Source: Pseudomonas sp. KBW05 (lineage in GTDB: Bacteria; Pseudomonadota; Gammaproteobacteria; Pseudomonadales; Pseudomonadaceae). Taken from it: a DNA stretch of 64,000 nt. Below, piece by piece: positions 26,348 to 35,185 of this stretch (position 1 is its first letter; each line of letters opens with the position of its first letter). The notes under the pieces are model-generated. The model ran no database searches, was not told the DNA's origin, and saw only the letters and a program-made list of their open reading frames with translations. Where the stretch lies: positions 62,001 through 126,000 of the forward strand of contig NZ_QAJM01000018.1 of NCBI RefSeq assembly GCF_003852405.1, read 5' to 3'. Both the position numbers and the translations under genes were made by a program.

Positions 26348-28285
26348 ATGTCGATACGTACGTGGATCCCCTTGAGCCTGACGCTGATGCTGCTCAATGG
26401 CTGCGAGACCCAGCGGGCGATCAAGCACAGCGAAGAGTTGCGTCAACAAGGCGACATCGTCAGGTCAGTCGAAGTGCTCCAGGCCGAAGCCAAAACCGCG
26501 CCCGACGATGTGCAATTGCGCACGGCGCAATTCGGCAAGCTGGAGCTGCTGGTTGCCCAATACAGCCGCGAGGCCAGCACCGCGCTGATGCGCGGCGACG
26601 ACGCGGCGGCCATCCGCGCGCTGGAAACCATCCTCAAATACGACCCCAGCAACCTCGGCGCACGCCAGGAAATCCAGAGCATCCAGGCCATGAAACAACT
26701 GCGCCCGCAACTGGCGCGGGCCTATGAAATGAAACGCGCCAACCCGGTGGAAGCGCTCAACCTGGTGCGCCAGATCATCGCGCAAAAGCCCAACTACCGT
26801 GAGGCCCTGGACTTTCGCAACGCCCTGACCCGCGAGCTGGTGAGCGCCGACTATCTGAGTGCCAACCTGTCCGACGCCATGCGCAAACCCCTGAGCCTGG
26901 AATTCAGCTCCCAGAGCCTGAGCACGATTTTCGAAACCATCGCGCGCCTGTCGGGGGTCAACTTTGTCATCGACAAGGACGTCAATCCGAGCGCCGCTGC
27001 CAGCATGACGGCCAGTCGCACCACGGCCGAAGATGCACTGAACCTGTTGCTGACCACCCAGGGGCTGGAGAAGAAAATCCTCAACAACAACACGATCCTG
27101 ATCTACCCCCGGCGCCCGGACAAAGAACGCGAATACCGCGAGCTGGCGGTGCGCACGTTCTACCTCAGCCATGGCGACGCCAAGGTCGTCGCCGCCGAGA
27201 TCAAGCAGGTGCTCAAGCCCAAGGAAGTACTGGTGGATGAGCGTCTGAACGCGGTGATCGTACGTGATGGGCTCGACACCCTGAGCGCCGTGGAGAAGAT
27301 GGTTGAGGCCATTGATATCGCGCAGTCGGAAGTGACCATTGATATCCAGGTGCTGGAGGTTGGCGTGGACGATGAGCAAAACCTGGGCATCCAGTACCCG
27401 GGGAGCATTGGCTTGTCGGTCGGCAACCTGGCCAACGTACCCGCCGGGCTGGCGGGCATCCCCATCAGCGCATTGCGCGGGATCAATGGCGATAACATTC
27501 TGCTGGATTCGGGGAGCACCTCGGCGCGCATCAATATGCTGCAACGCAGCGGCAACACCGTGACCCTGGCCAACCCACGGGTACGCGTGCGCAACCGCGA
27601 AGAGGCCTCGGTCAATATCGGCGACAAGATCCCCGTAGTGACCACCACCACCGCCAACCAGATCACCACCTCATCCGTGTCCTACCAGGACGTGGGGTTG
27701 CAGATCAGCGTCAAGCCGATCATCAGCCTGAGCGATGAGGTCAACCTGGAACTGAACGTGGAAATGAGCCATATCACCAAGCGGATCGAGGCGACAGACA
27801 CGGTTCCGGCGACGTTTGAACTGGGTTCCCGCGCCACCAAGACGCTGCTGACCGCGCGAAACAATGAAACCCAGATTGTCTCGGGCCTGATCCGCACCGC
27901 CGAGATCGACGAAGGCTCTGGGCTGCCCTGGTTGAGCCAGATCCCCTGGATCGGCAAGAAGCTGTTTGGCACCAACAAAAGCACCCAGCAGAAAACCGAA
28001 ATCATCCTGCTGCTGACGCCGAGGATCGAGCGCAACCTGGATCTACCGATCTCGCAGATCAGCACCTTTCACAGCGGCACCGAGGCGCGCAGTTCGACGG
28101 AGGGGATGATCTTGCGCGATACCACCGAGAAGATGATTCTCAAGCCGACGGGGGGTGATCCAACGCCGCCGATACCACCGCCGATGAACACGTCGGGGCC
28201 TTGGGAACCGTTGCCGCCGCCGTTGCCACCACTTGTGCCCAAACCTGCACCAGTATCGGCACCTCAGGCTCCCCAGACACAGTGA
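26348..28285 (+). CDS. gspD: Lipoprotein secretin (GspD/PilQ/MshL-like) with TPR-like N-terminus
   Basis: Outer-membrane channel of the system, 645 residues. The signal peptide ends in a lipobox (LMLLNGC, Cys19), so the secretin is probably lipidated and self-targeted. Residues about 25-170 look like helical TPR repeats (REASTALMRGDDAAAIRALETILKYDPSN). Then come an STN/N0-type domain (PLSLEFSSQSLSTIFETIARLSGVNFVIDKDVN), an N1-type domain (VRTFYLSHGDAKVVAAEIKQVL) and the secretin core with VTLANPRVRVRNREEASVNIGDKIPVV and LLTPRI near its end. The tail is Pro-rich. Lipidated secretins such as HxcQ work without a pilotin, and no pilotin gene is present here. Confidence 0.9.
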   Translation: MSIRTWIPLSLTLMLLNGCETQRAIKHSEELRQQGDIVRSVEVLQAEAKTAPDDVQLRTAQFGKLELLVAQYSREASTALMRGDDAAAIRALETILKYDPSNLGARQEIQSIQAMKQLRPQLARAYEMKRANPVEALNLVRQIIAQKPNYREALDFRNALTRELVSADYLSANLSDAMRKPLSLEFSSQSLSTIFETIARLSGVNFVIDKDVNPSAAASMTASRTTAEDALNLLLTTQGLEKKILNNNTILIYPRRPDKEREYRELAVRTFYLSHGDAKVVAAEIKQVLKPKEVLVDERLNAVIVRDGLDTLSAVEKMVEAIDIAQSEVTIDIQVLEVGVDDEQNLGIQYPGSIGLSVGNLANVPAGLAGIPISALRGINGDNILLDSGSTSARINMLQRSGNTVTLANPRVRVRNREEASVNIGDKIPVVTTTTANQITTSSVSYQDVGLQISVKPIISLSDEVNLELNVEMSHITKRIEATDTVPATFELGSRATKTLLTARNNETQIVSGLIRTAEIDEGSGLPWLSQIPWIGKKLFGTNKSTQQKTEIILLLTPRIERNLDLPISQISTFHSGTEARSSTEGMILRDTTEKMILKPTGGDPTPPIPPPMNTSGPWEPLPPPLPPLVPKPAPVSAPQAPQTQ

Positions 28286-28293
28286 AGACCCAA

Positions 28294-28383
28294 TGTGGGA
28301 GCGGGCTTGCTCGCGAATGTGGTGTGTCAGCCAACCTATTCATTGACTGATCCACCGCATTCGCGAGCAAGCCCGCTCCCACA
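28294..28383. repeat. REPIN 6 (TTGCTCGCGAA type)
   Basis: Inverted pair of 90 bases with arms TGTGGGAGCGGGCTTGCTCG and complement, between the convergent ends of the secretin gene and etfB. It may serve as the transcript end for both. Confidence 0.92.
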
Positions 28384-28405
28384 CTTGATCTTCTGCGCTT
28401 TCGGA

Positions 28406-29176
28406 TTAGCGGACGACGCCTTCTTCCACCAACAACTTGAGAATCGCCTGTGCGCCCTCTTCCGCGCTCACGCCCTTGAGCACCTGCCCGCCGCCCCCAC
28501 TGGCCTTGGCCGTCGCTGCCTTCATCCGATCCGCACCGCTCTTGGCCTTGATCACCTTCAGGCGCTTGGGCCGCGGCTTGGCCGGTTGCAACACCGCGTC
28601 GGCGAACAAGCCATCCTCTTCAACCTCGACCTCATGGGCTGCCAGTTCACCGCGTTGCGCCGGACCATACGCGCTCTGCCGAGGCTTCGGTGCGGCGTTA
28701 TCCACCGTCGCGAGGAACGGCAAGCGCACCTTCAACCGCCGCCGCTGCCCACGCGGCAAGGCTTGCAGCACGTGCGCCACGCCGCCGTCGATGGACTCCA
28801 CCTGCGCCAGCCCGACAATCAACGGCCAGCCCAATTGCTCGGCGAGCAAAAACGGCAACATGCCCGAGCCTTCGCCGGTTTCCGCCTGGCTGCCGGCGAG
28901 CACCACATGGGCACCTGCATCGCGCAGATAGTCGCTGAGCACCGGTAACGCATCGCTGCCGGCCGGTTGTTCCAGCACATGCAATTGCGGCAGGCCCATG
29001 CCCAGGTAACTGCGCAGGGTCGGCTCGTTGATATTGCCGGCGTGCAGCACCTGCAACTTATCCCCAGCCATCTGCAAACCCAGCTCGACCGCACGCGCGT
29101 CTTGCTCGGCGCGGCGCGGGCGCCCGGAAGTCGGGTGGGCGCCGATGGACACCAGGCTGATTACATTCGTGGTCAT
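28406..29176 (-). CDS. etfB: Electron transfer flavoprotein beta subunit (dimethylglycine pathway)
   Basis: Beta subunit of an electron-transfer flavoprotein that accepts electrons from dimethylglycine demethylation. From ATG 29176 it has 256 residues. Adenine-nucleotide-binding alpha-hydrolase features include VLHAGNINEPTLRSYLGMGLPQLHVLE and AGAHVVLAGSQAETGEGSGMLPFLLAEQLGWP, the ETF-beta signature area. It differs from the housekeeping EtfB and has an extended charged stretch near 190-225 (KPRPKRLKVIKAKSGADRM). It lies 10 bases after etfA. Confidence 0.9.
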   Translation of the reverse strand: MTTNVISLVSIGAHPTSGRPRRAEQDARAVELGLQMAGDKLQVLHAGNINEPTLRSYLGMGLPQLHVLEQPAGSDALPVLSDYLRDAGAHVVLAGSQAETGEGSGMLPFLLAEQLGWPLIVGLAQVESIDGGVAHVLQALPRGQRRRLKVRLPFLATVDNAAPKPRQSAYGPAQRGELAAHEVEVEEDGLFADAVLQPAKPRPKRLKVIKAKSGADRMKAATAKASGGGGQVLKGVSAEEGAQAILKLLVEEGVVR

Positions 29177-29186
29177 GGCCAACTCC

Positions 29187-30407
29187 TTAAGCCGCATCGC
29201 GCTTGGCGCCGTTGCGGTAGGTTTCTACCGCAGCGATCAAGGCTTGCAGAATCGCGGCGCTGTCGCCGATCACCGACAGGTCGGCACGCTTGATCATGTC
29301 GCAACTCGGGTCGAGGTTGATCGCCACCACCTTGTCGCAGGCACCAATGCCTTGCAGGTGCTGGATCGCCCCGGAAATACCCACCGCCACATACACCCGC
29401 GCGGTGACCCAGATGCCGCTGGCGCCGACCTGGCGGTCGCGGGCCATAAAGCCGTCGTCCACGGCCACCCGTGATGCGCCTTCGGTGGCGCCGAGGGCGG
29501 CGGCGGTCTGGTGGAACAGCGCCCAGTCCTTCACGCCGTTGCCGCCGGAGAAAATGAATTCGGCTTCGGCCATCGGAATGGCTGCCGGATCCACCGCCAC
29601 CGCACCAAGATCCTCGATGCGCGAAAGGCTGCGTGCCAGGGGTGTGGATAACTCCACGGGCAACACTTCGTGGCGGGTTTCGCTGACCGGTTCCGCGCAC
29701 TCCACGGCAGCGAGGATCAGGCGCGGCAATGGCCGGGCCAAGTCTTCCTGGCCCGCACCGGCGCGGCCGATGCACTCGTCACCCTTGATCTGCCATACGC
29801 GCGTGGCCGGGCGTTCCTTGAGGCTGGCAGCAAAGCGCCGGCCCAATTCGCCGCCACCGCTGCGGCTGTCCGGCAGCAACCAGTGGCGTGGATTGAACTG
29901 GTTATCCACAGCCCGCAAACCTTGCACCCGTTGTTCCGGTGCATAACCGTCGAACTCGTGGCCCTCCAGCACCAGCAGGCGATCGACACCGGCCGTGGCG
30001 AACGCGCTTTCCTTGTGCTCGCCAAACACCACCGCCAGCACCGCGCCGTCGCTGCCCGCGAGTTGTCGGGCGAGGCCGAGCAAGTCGCGGTCGTGGCTGC
30101 TCAAGCGGCCACCGACCATGTCCGGCACCACGTTGATGTAAAACGCCGGCGCGGCAATCTGATGCAGCGGCAACTGCACTTCCACCGCCGCCGTGCGCTT
30201 GGCCGCGCCGCCCTGCTGGGCGCCGCTGCGGTCGATGCGCTTGATGCCGTTGGGGCCGATAAAACCGACGCCATGTACGTTTTTGCGGATGACACCGTTG
30301 GGGCCCATCCAGCTGTGTTGCACCGGCTGCATCGCCGCATGCAGCGGGTGCAGACGGTTGCGGGCGATCCATTCGGCCCGGGGGTCGCGGCGGATAATGT
30401 CGCTCAT
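29187..30407 (-). CDS. etfA: Electron transfer flavoprotein alpha subunit (dimethylglycine pathway)
   Basis: Alpha subunit of the dedicated ETF, 406 residues from ATG 30407 (four-base overlap with the dgcB stop). It is longer than the usual EtfA (about 310) owing to an N-terminal extension of about 80 residues (RRDPRAEWIARNRLHPLHAAM ... GPNGIKRIDR). The FAD-binding C-terminal half shows ASRVAVDDGFMARDRQVGASG and VAVGISGAIQHLQGIGACDKVVAINLDPSCDMIKRADL. Together with EtfB it is expected to link DgcAB to the respiratory chain. Confidence 0.92.
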   Translation of the reverse strand: MSDIIRRDPRAEWIARNRLHPLHAAMQPVQHSWMGPNGVIRKNVHGVGFIGPNGIKRIDRSGAQQGGAAKRTAAVEVQLPLHQIAAPAFYINVVPDMVGGRLSSHDRDLLGLARQLAGSDGAVLAVVFGEHKESAFATAGVDRLLVLEGHEFDGYAPEQRVQGLRAVDNQFNPRHWLLPDSRSGGGELGRRFAASLKERPATRVWQIKGDECIGRAGAGQEDLARPLPRLILAAVECAEPVSETRHEVLPVELSTPLARSLSRIEDLGAVAVDPAAIPMAEAEFIFSGGNGVKDWALFHQTAAALGATEGASRVAVDDGFMARDRQVGASGIWVTARVYVAVGISGAIQHLQGIGACDKVVAINLDPSCDMIKRADLSVIGDSAAILQALIAAVETYRNGAKRDAA

Positions 30408-32350
30408 CAATGCACCTCCGCAGGTTCACGCTTTATGGGGGCTTTGGCAGGCGCGGCGTCTTCCAGCAAGGCATCAGCGACCAGTTCGGCAATGTCTTTG
30501 ATCAAAGGTCTTGGCTCAACAACACCCTCAAGCATCGCCGTGCACTGTGGACAACCCACGGCCACCAGTTCGGCACCGGTTTCGCGGATGTCTTCCATGC
30601 GCATATCGGGAATGCGCTGCTTGCCGGGAATGTCGGTGATCGGCGCCCCGCCACCACCGCCGCAGCAGCGTGAACGGAAGCCCGAGCGTTGCATCTCCTT
30701 GACCTCGATGCCCAGCGCGCGCAACACCTGGCGCGGCGCCTCGTATTCGCCGTTGTAGCGGCCCAGGTAGCACGGGTCGTGATAGGTCACGCTATTGCCC
30801 TTGTGCTGCCCCAGATTCAGCGCGCCCTCGCCGATCAGCTCGGCCATGAAGGTGCTGTGGTGCTGCACAACGTAGTTGCCGTTGAAGGCGCCGTACTCGT
30901 TTTTCAGCACATGGAAACTGTGCGGGTCGCAGGTGACGATGCGCTTGAAGCTGTACTTGGCCAGGGTCTGGATATTGCGCGAAGCCAGCAACTGGAAGGT
31001 CGCTTCGTCGCCCAGGCGGCGGGCCACGTCGCCGCTGTCGCGTTCTTCCAGGCCGAGCACGGCGAAGTCGACATTCGCCGCCTTGAGCACTTTGACGAAG
31101 GCGCGCAGGGTGCGTTGGTTGCGCATGTCGAAGGCACCGTCGCCGACCCAGAACAGCACGTCGGCGGAGCCTTTTTCGCTGAGCAACGGCAGGTTCAGGT
31201 CCGCCGCCCAGTTCAACCGGCCGCCCGGAGCGAAGCCGCCGGGGTTGTCGGTGGCGATGAGGTTTTCGAGGACTTCGGCGCCCTTGTTCGGCGTCGCGCC
31301 TTTTTCCAGGGTGAGGTGGCGGCGCATGTCGACGATGGCGTCCACGTGCTCGATCATCATCGGGCACTCTTCCACGCAGGCGCGGCAGGTGGTGCAGGAC
31401 CACAGGGTCTCGGCGTCCACCAGGCCGTTGACGATCGGCTGATGCGGGTTGCCGCTGTGTTCACCAATCGCTTTGCCTGGATAAGGGCTGCCGGCGAACT
31501 TCGCATCGGTGCCACCGGCCAGGCCAACAACCATGTCCTGGATCAGCTTTTTCGGGTTCAGCGGCTGGCCGGCAGCAAAGGCCGGGCACGCGGCTTCGCA
31601 CTTGCCGCATTGCACGCAGGCGTCGAAACCGAGCAGTTGGTTCCAAGTGAAATCCTTGGGTTTTTCCACGCCCAGGGGCGCGGTCTTGTCGCTCAAATCC
31701 AGCGGTTTCAAACCGGTGGAACGCCCGCCGCCAAAGCGCTCGGCGCGGCGGTGCCAGGCCAGGTGCAGGGCACCGGCGAAGGCGTGTTTCATCGGGCCGC
31801 CCCAGGTCATGCCGAAGAACATCTCGCTGACGCCCCACAACACACCCACGCTCAACAACGCCGCGAGCAGCCAGCCGCCGAAGTCCGCCGGCAGGATCCC
31901 GGCCACCGGCAAGGTCACCAGGAAGAAGCTCACCGAGAACGCCATCAGGCTTTTCGGCAGGCGCATCCACGGGCCTTTCGACAAGCGTGACGGCGGGTTG
32001 CGCCGACGCAGGTAAACGAAGGTCGCGCCGACAAACATCAGCACCGAGGCCAGCAACAAGGCGTAGCCGAGGATGCGATTTTGCAGGCCGAAGCCGTGCA
32101 CCAGGATGGCGAGCAGCGCCGACAGCAAAAAGCCTAGCGCCGTGGCGGCGTGGGTGTTGGCCATGTATTTGTCGCGAACGACCACGTGGTGCAGGTCGAC
32201 CATGTAGCGCTTGGGCATGGCCAGCAGGCCGCCCAGCAGGTCGACTTTGGACGCACGGCCACGGCGCCACATGTTTACCCGGCGCAGGGCGCCGAGGACG
32301 GCAAGGCCCAGGGCGGCAAACAAAAGGATAGGAAGCAAGGTATTCAACAT
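30407..32350 (-). CDS. dgcB: Dimethylglycine demethylation iron-sulfur membrane protein
   Basis: Membrane iron-sulfur protein of 647 residues, partner of DgcA. Four to five membrane helices occupy about 1-190 (MLNTLLPILLFAALGLAVLGAL and others). A two-cluster [4Fe-4S] ferredoxin domain follows (CVQCGKCEAACP and CTTCRACVEECP), and the C-terminal part has CCG-type motifs (DPCYLGRYNGEYEAPR, SRCCGGGGG) as in heterodisulfide-reductase-like proteins. ATG 32350 was chosen because it starts the first membrane helix. Confidence 0.93.
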   Translation of the reverse strand: MLNTLLPILLFAALGLAVLGALRRVNMWRRGRASKVDLLGGLLAMPKRYMVDLHHVVVRDKYMANTHAATALGFLLSALLAILVHGFGLQNRILGYALLLASVLMFVGATFVYLRRRNPPSRLSKGPWMRLPKSLMAFSVSFFLVTLPVAGILPADFGGWLLAALLSVGVLWGVSEMFFGMTWGGPMKHAFAGALHLAWHRRAERFGGGRSTGLKPLDLSDKTAPLGVEKPKDFTWNQLLGFDACVQCGKCEAACPAFAAGQPLNPKKLIQDMVVGLAGGTDAKFAGSPYPGKAIGEHSGNPHQPIVNGLVDAETLWSCTTCRACVEECPMMIEHVDAIVDMRRHLTLEKGATPNKGAEVLENLIATDNPGGFAPGGRLNWAADLNLPLLSEKGSADVLFWVGDGAFDMRNQRTLRAFVKVLKAANVDFAVLGLEERDSGDVARRLGDEATFQLLASRNIQTLAKYSFKRIVTCDPHSFHVLKNEYGAFNGNYVVQHHSTFMAELIGEGALNLGQHKGNSVTYHDPCYLGRYNGEYEAPRQVLRALGIEVKEMQRSGFRSRCCGGGGGAPITDIPGKQRIPDMRMEDIRETGAELVAVGCPQCTAMLEGVVEPRPLIKDIAELVADALLEDAAPAKAPIKREPAEVH

Positions 32351-32399
32351 GGTGAAGCTCCCAAAGACCACACAGGTCTACTGTGAAACTGGCCCCAAA

Positions 32400-32489
32400 T
32401 GTGGGAGCGGGCTTGCTCGCGAAGGCGGTGTGTCAGCTGACGCATCCGGTGGCTGATTCACCGCCTTCGCGAGCAAGCCCGCTCCCACA
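32400..32489. repeat. REPIN 7 (TTGCTCGCGAA type), between dgcA and dgcB
   Basis: Complete 90-base inverted REP pair inside the dipeptidase-dgc-etf operon, between the dgcA stop and the dgcB start. Confidence 0.92.
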
Positions 32490-32523
32490 TTTTTGACCGA
32501 GTACACATTGGTTCAAGGCTGGG

Positions 32524-34584
32524 TCAGAAATCCTTGCAAAGGCGCAGGGCGTCATAGATCGCAGCGTGGGTGTTGCGCTGCGCCACGCAGTCGCCGATGC
32601 GGAACAGCAAGTAACCGTCACCCGCCTCGCTCAGGCACGGCTGCGGCTTGATCGCGAACAGCGCCTCGACGTCCATCTGGCCCTTGTTGCGCGAGCCTTC
32701 CTTGAGGGCGTAGTAGATCGCTTCATCCGGGCGCACGCCGTTTTCGACGACCACCTGGTCCACCACACGTTCTTCTTTGGCGCCGGTGTATTCGTTCTCC
32801 AGCACCGCCACCAGCTTGTCGCCTTCGCGGTAGACCTTTTCCAGCATCATGTCGCCGGTCATGATCACTTCCTTGGGGTACATGCTGCGGTAGTAGGTCG
32901 GGAACGACGTACCGCCGATGGCCACGCCGGGCTTGATGTCGTCGGTGACGATCTCCACCTGGCTGCCTTTGTCCGCAAGGAAATCCGCCACCGACATGCC
33001 GGTGAATTCGCAGATGGTGTCGTAGACCAGTACGTTTTTGCCCGGCGCGACTTTGCCGTCGAGCACGTCCCAACTGCTGACCACCAGGCCTTCCGCCGCG
33101 CCCCAGTGTTCGTTCTGCTCCAGGAACGGATGCCCACCCACGGCCAGCACCACCACGTCCGGGCGCAGGTCCAAGATAGTCGCCGCATCGGCGGCCACGC
33201 CCAGGCGCAGGTCGACATTCAAGCGCGCCAGCTCCAACTGGAACCAGCGGGTGATCCCGGCAATCTGGTCACGCTGCGGCGCCTTGGATGCGGTGGTGAT
33301 TTGCCCACCAATAAATTCTTTCTTCTCGAACAGGGTCACGTCATGGCCACGCTCGGCGGCGACGCGTGCAGCTTCCATCCCGGCAGGGCCGGCACCGACC
33401 ACCACGACCTTGCGTTTGACCCCGGTGGTTTTCTCGATGATATGCGGCACGCCCATGTATTCACGGGACGTCGCGGCGTTCTGGATGCACAGCACATCCA
33501 GGCCCTGGTACTGGCGGTCGATGCAGTAGTTGGCGCCGACGCACTGTTTGATCTGGTCGATCTGGCCCATCTTGATCTTGGCGATCAGGTGCGGGTCGGC
33601 CATGTGCGCACGGGTCATGCCGACCATGTCCACGTAGCCGCCTTCCAGAATGCGCGTGGCCTGGTTCGGGTCCTTGATGTTCTGCGCGTGCAGCACCGGG
33701 GCCTTGACCACTTCCTTGATCCCGGCGGCCAAGTGCAGGAATGGCTCCGGTGGATAACTCATGTTGGGGATGACGTTGGCCAGGGTGTTGTGGGTGTCGC
33801 AACCCGAGCCCACGACGCCGATGAAGTCGAGCATGCCGGTGTCGTCGTAGTACTTGGCGATCTGCTTCATGTCCTCGTGGGACAAGCCGTCCGGGTGGAA
33901 CTCGTCACCGCACAGGCGGATGCCCACGCAGAAATCCGGGCCGACTTCCTTGCGCACAGCCTTCAGCACTTCCAGGCCGAAACGCATGCGGTTTTCGAAG
34001 CTGCCGCCCCATTCGTCGGTACGCTTGTTGACCCGCGGGCTCCAGAACTGGTCGATCATGTGCTGGTGCACGGCCGACAGTTCCACGCCGTCGAGGCCAC
34101 CGGCTTTCGCGCGGCCAGCAGCGGCGGCGTAGTTGCCGATCACCCGCCAGATTTCTTCCGGCTCGATGGTCTTGCAGGTGGCACGGTGCACCGGCTCACG
34201 CACGCCGGACGGCGACATCAGGGTCGGCCAGTTGAAGCCGTCCCAGCGCGAGCGACGGCCCATGTGGGTAATCTGGATCATGATCTTGGCGCCATGCTTG
34301 TGCATGGCGTCGGCCAGGTTCTGGAAGTGCGGGATGATGCGGTCGGTGGACAAGTTCACCGAGCTCCACCATTCCTGCGGGCTGTCGATGGCCACGACGG
34401 ACGAACCGCCACAGATTGCCAGGCCGATGCCGCCCTTGGCTTTCTCTTCGTAATAACGGATGTAGCGCTCGGTGGTCATGCCGCCGTCGGTGGCATACAC
34501 CTCGGCGTGGGCGGTACTGAGCACGCGGTTGCGGATGGTCAGTTTGCCGATCTGGATCGGCGCAAACATTGCTTCGAAAGCCAT
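32524..34584 (-). CDS. dgcA: Dimethylglycine demethylase, Old-Yellow-Enzyme-like flavoprotein
   Basis: Demethylates dimethylglycine to sarcosine. The 686 residues comprise an FMN TIM barrel (about 1-370, FAPIQIGKLTIRNRVLSTAHAEVYA; GGLDGVELSAVHQHMIDQFWSP), a [4Fe-4S] cysteine cluster near 340-365 (CVGANYCIDRQYQGLDVLC) and FAD/NAD-binding domains starting at KVVVVGAGPAGMEAARVAAERG. This is the layout of trimethylamine-dehydrogenase and 2,4-dienoyl-CoA-reductase relatives. It follows the DUF5943-like gene by 15 bases. Confidence 0.95.
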   Translation of the reverse strand: MAFEAMFAPIQIGKLTIRNRVLSTAHAEVYATDGGMTTERYIRYYEEKAKGGIGLAICGGSSVVAIDSPQEWWSSVNLSTDRIIPHFQNLADAMHKHGAKIMIQITHMGRRSRWDGFNWPTLMSPSGVREPVHRATCKTIEPEEIWRVIGNYAAAAGRAKAGGLDGVELSAVHQHMIDQFWSPRVNKRTDEWGGSFENRMRFGLEVLKAVRKEVGPDFCVGIRLCGDEFHPDGLSHEDMKQIAKYYDDTGMLDFIGVVGSGCDTHNTLANVIPNMSYPPEPFLHLAAGIKEVVKAPVLHAQNIKDPNQATRILEGGYVDMVGMTRAHMADPHLIAKIKMGQIDQIKQCVGANYCIDRQYQGLDVLCIQNAATSREYMGVPHIIEKTTGVKRKVVVVGAGPAGMEAARVAAERGHDVTLFEKKEFIGGQITTASKAPQRDQIAGITRWFQLELARLNVDLRLGVAADAATILDLRPDVVVLAVGGHPFLEQNEHWGAAEGLVVSSWDVLDGKVAPGKNVLVYDTICEFTGMSVADFLADKGSQVEIVTDDIKPGVAIGGTSFPTYYRSMYPKEVIMTGDMMLEKVYREGDKLVAVLENEYTGAKEERVVDQVVVENGVRPDEAIYYALKEGSRNKGQMDVEALFAIKPQPCLSEAGDGYLLFRIGDCVAQRNTHAAIYDALRLCKDF

Positions 34585-34599
34585 GGCACGGTCCTCGGC

Positions 34600-35130
34600 T
34601 TACAACGGCTTGACGGTGAACAAGCCGTCGTCGTGGCCCTCTTCGGAGCCTCCGTAGACTTGTTCGGCGACGGTGCGGATCTGGCTGCCGCGCGCTTGCA
34701 GAATCTGGTCCATGGCGCCGGCAAACCAGCCGGTGAACATGTAGTCCACTTTGCGCCCGACCTTGCCGTACACGTAGACAAATGCGGAGTGCTCCAGCTT
34801 GACGCTGCAGGTGCCTTTGTCGAGGTCGATGTCCTGGATCTTGAACAGGCCCCAGCCGCGTTGCGACAGGCGCTTCATGTAGTGTTCGAACACGGCGACG
34901 CCTTCCAGGCCGTGGCATTCGGCTTCTTTTTCACACCAGTGCCAGGCGGATTTGTAGCCGGCTTTGTAGAGGATCTCGGCGTAGGCATCGGCGCCCAGGA
35001 CTTCCTCGATACCGATGTGGTTGTTGACGAAGAAATGGCGCGGCACATACAGCATGGGCAGGGCGTCGGAGGTCCAGACACCGGTCTCGCTGTCGACTTC
35101 GATAGGTAATTGCGGGGCGATCTTGGCCAT
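34600..35130 (-). CDS. Conserved protein DUF5943-like, dgc operon
   Basis: A 176-residue cytoplasmic protein with no signal or membrane segment. It is the counterpart of the small gene always found before dgcA in pseudomonads (PA5397 in PAO1, from memory). The sequence contains a V4R-like stretch (VPRHFFVNNHIGIEEVLGADAYAEILYKAGYKSAWHWCEKEAECHGLEGVAVFEHYMKRLSQRGWGLFKIQDID) that hints at a small-molecule-binding fold with two cysteines near 67-73. Its role in dimethylglycine breakdown is unknown. Confidence 0.8.
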   Translation of the reverse strand: MAKIAPQLPIEVDSETGVWTSDALPMLYVPRHFFVNNHIGIEEVLGADAYAEILYKAGYKSAWHWCEKEAECHGLEGVAVFEHYMKRLSQRGWGLFKIQDIDLDKGTCSVKLEHSAFVYVYGKVGRKVDYMFTGWFAGAMDQILQARGSQIRTVAEQVYGGSEEGHDDGLFTVKPL

Positions 35131-35185
35131 GGAAACTTAACTCCAGAAAAATTTTTATGTAGGTGTTGCGCAGTGTTGCGCTGGC

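Noticed and set aside
17228-28285. Type IV pilus or competence locus
   Set aside because: There is no pilT-like retraction ATPase, no pilA of normal type and no comEA; GspG, GspE with tetracysteine and the LPMO cargo favour secretion.
32566-35109. 847-codon open frame opposite dgcA
   Set aside because: Antisense shadow; dgcA and the DUF5943-like gene explain the region.
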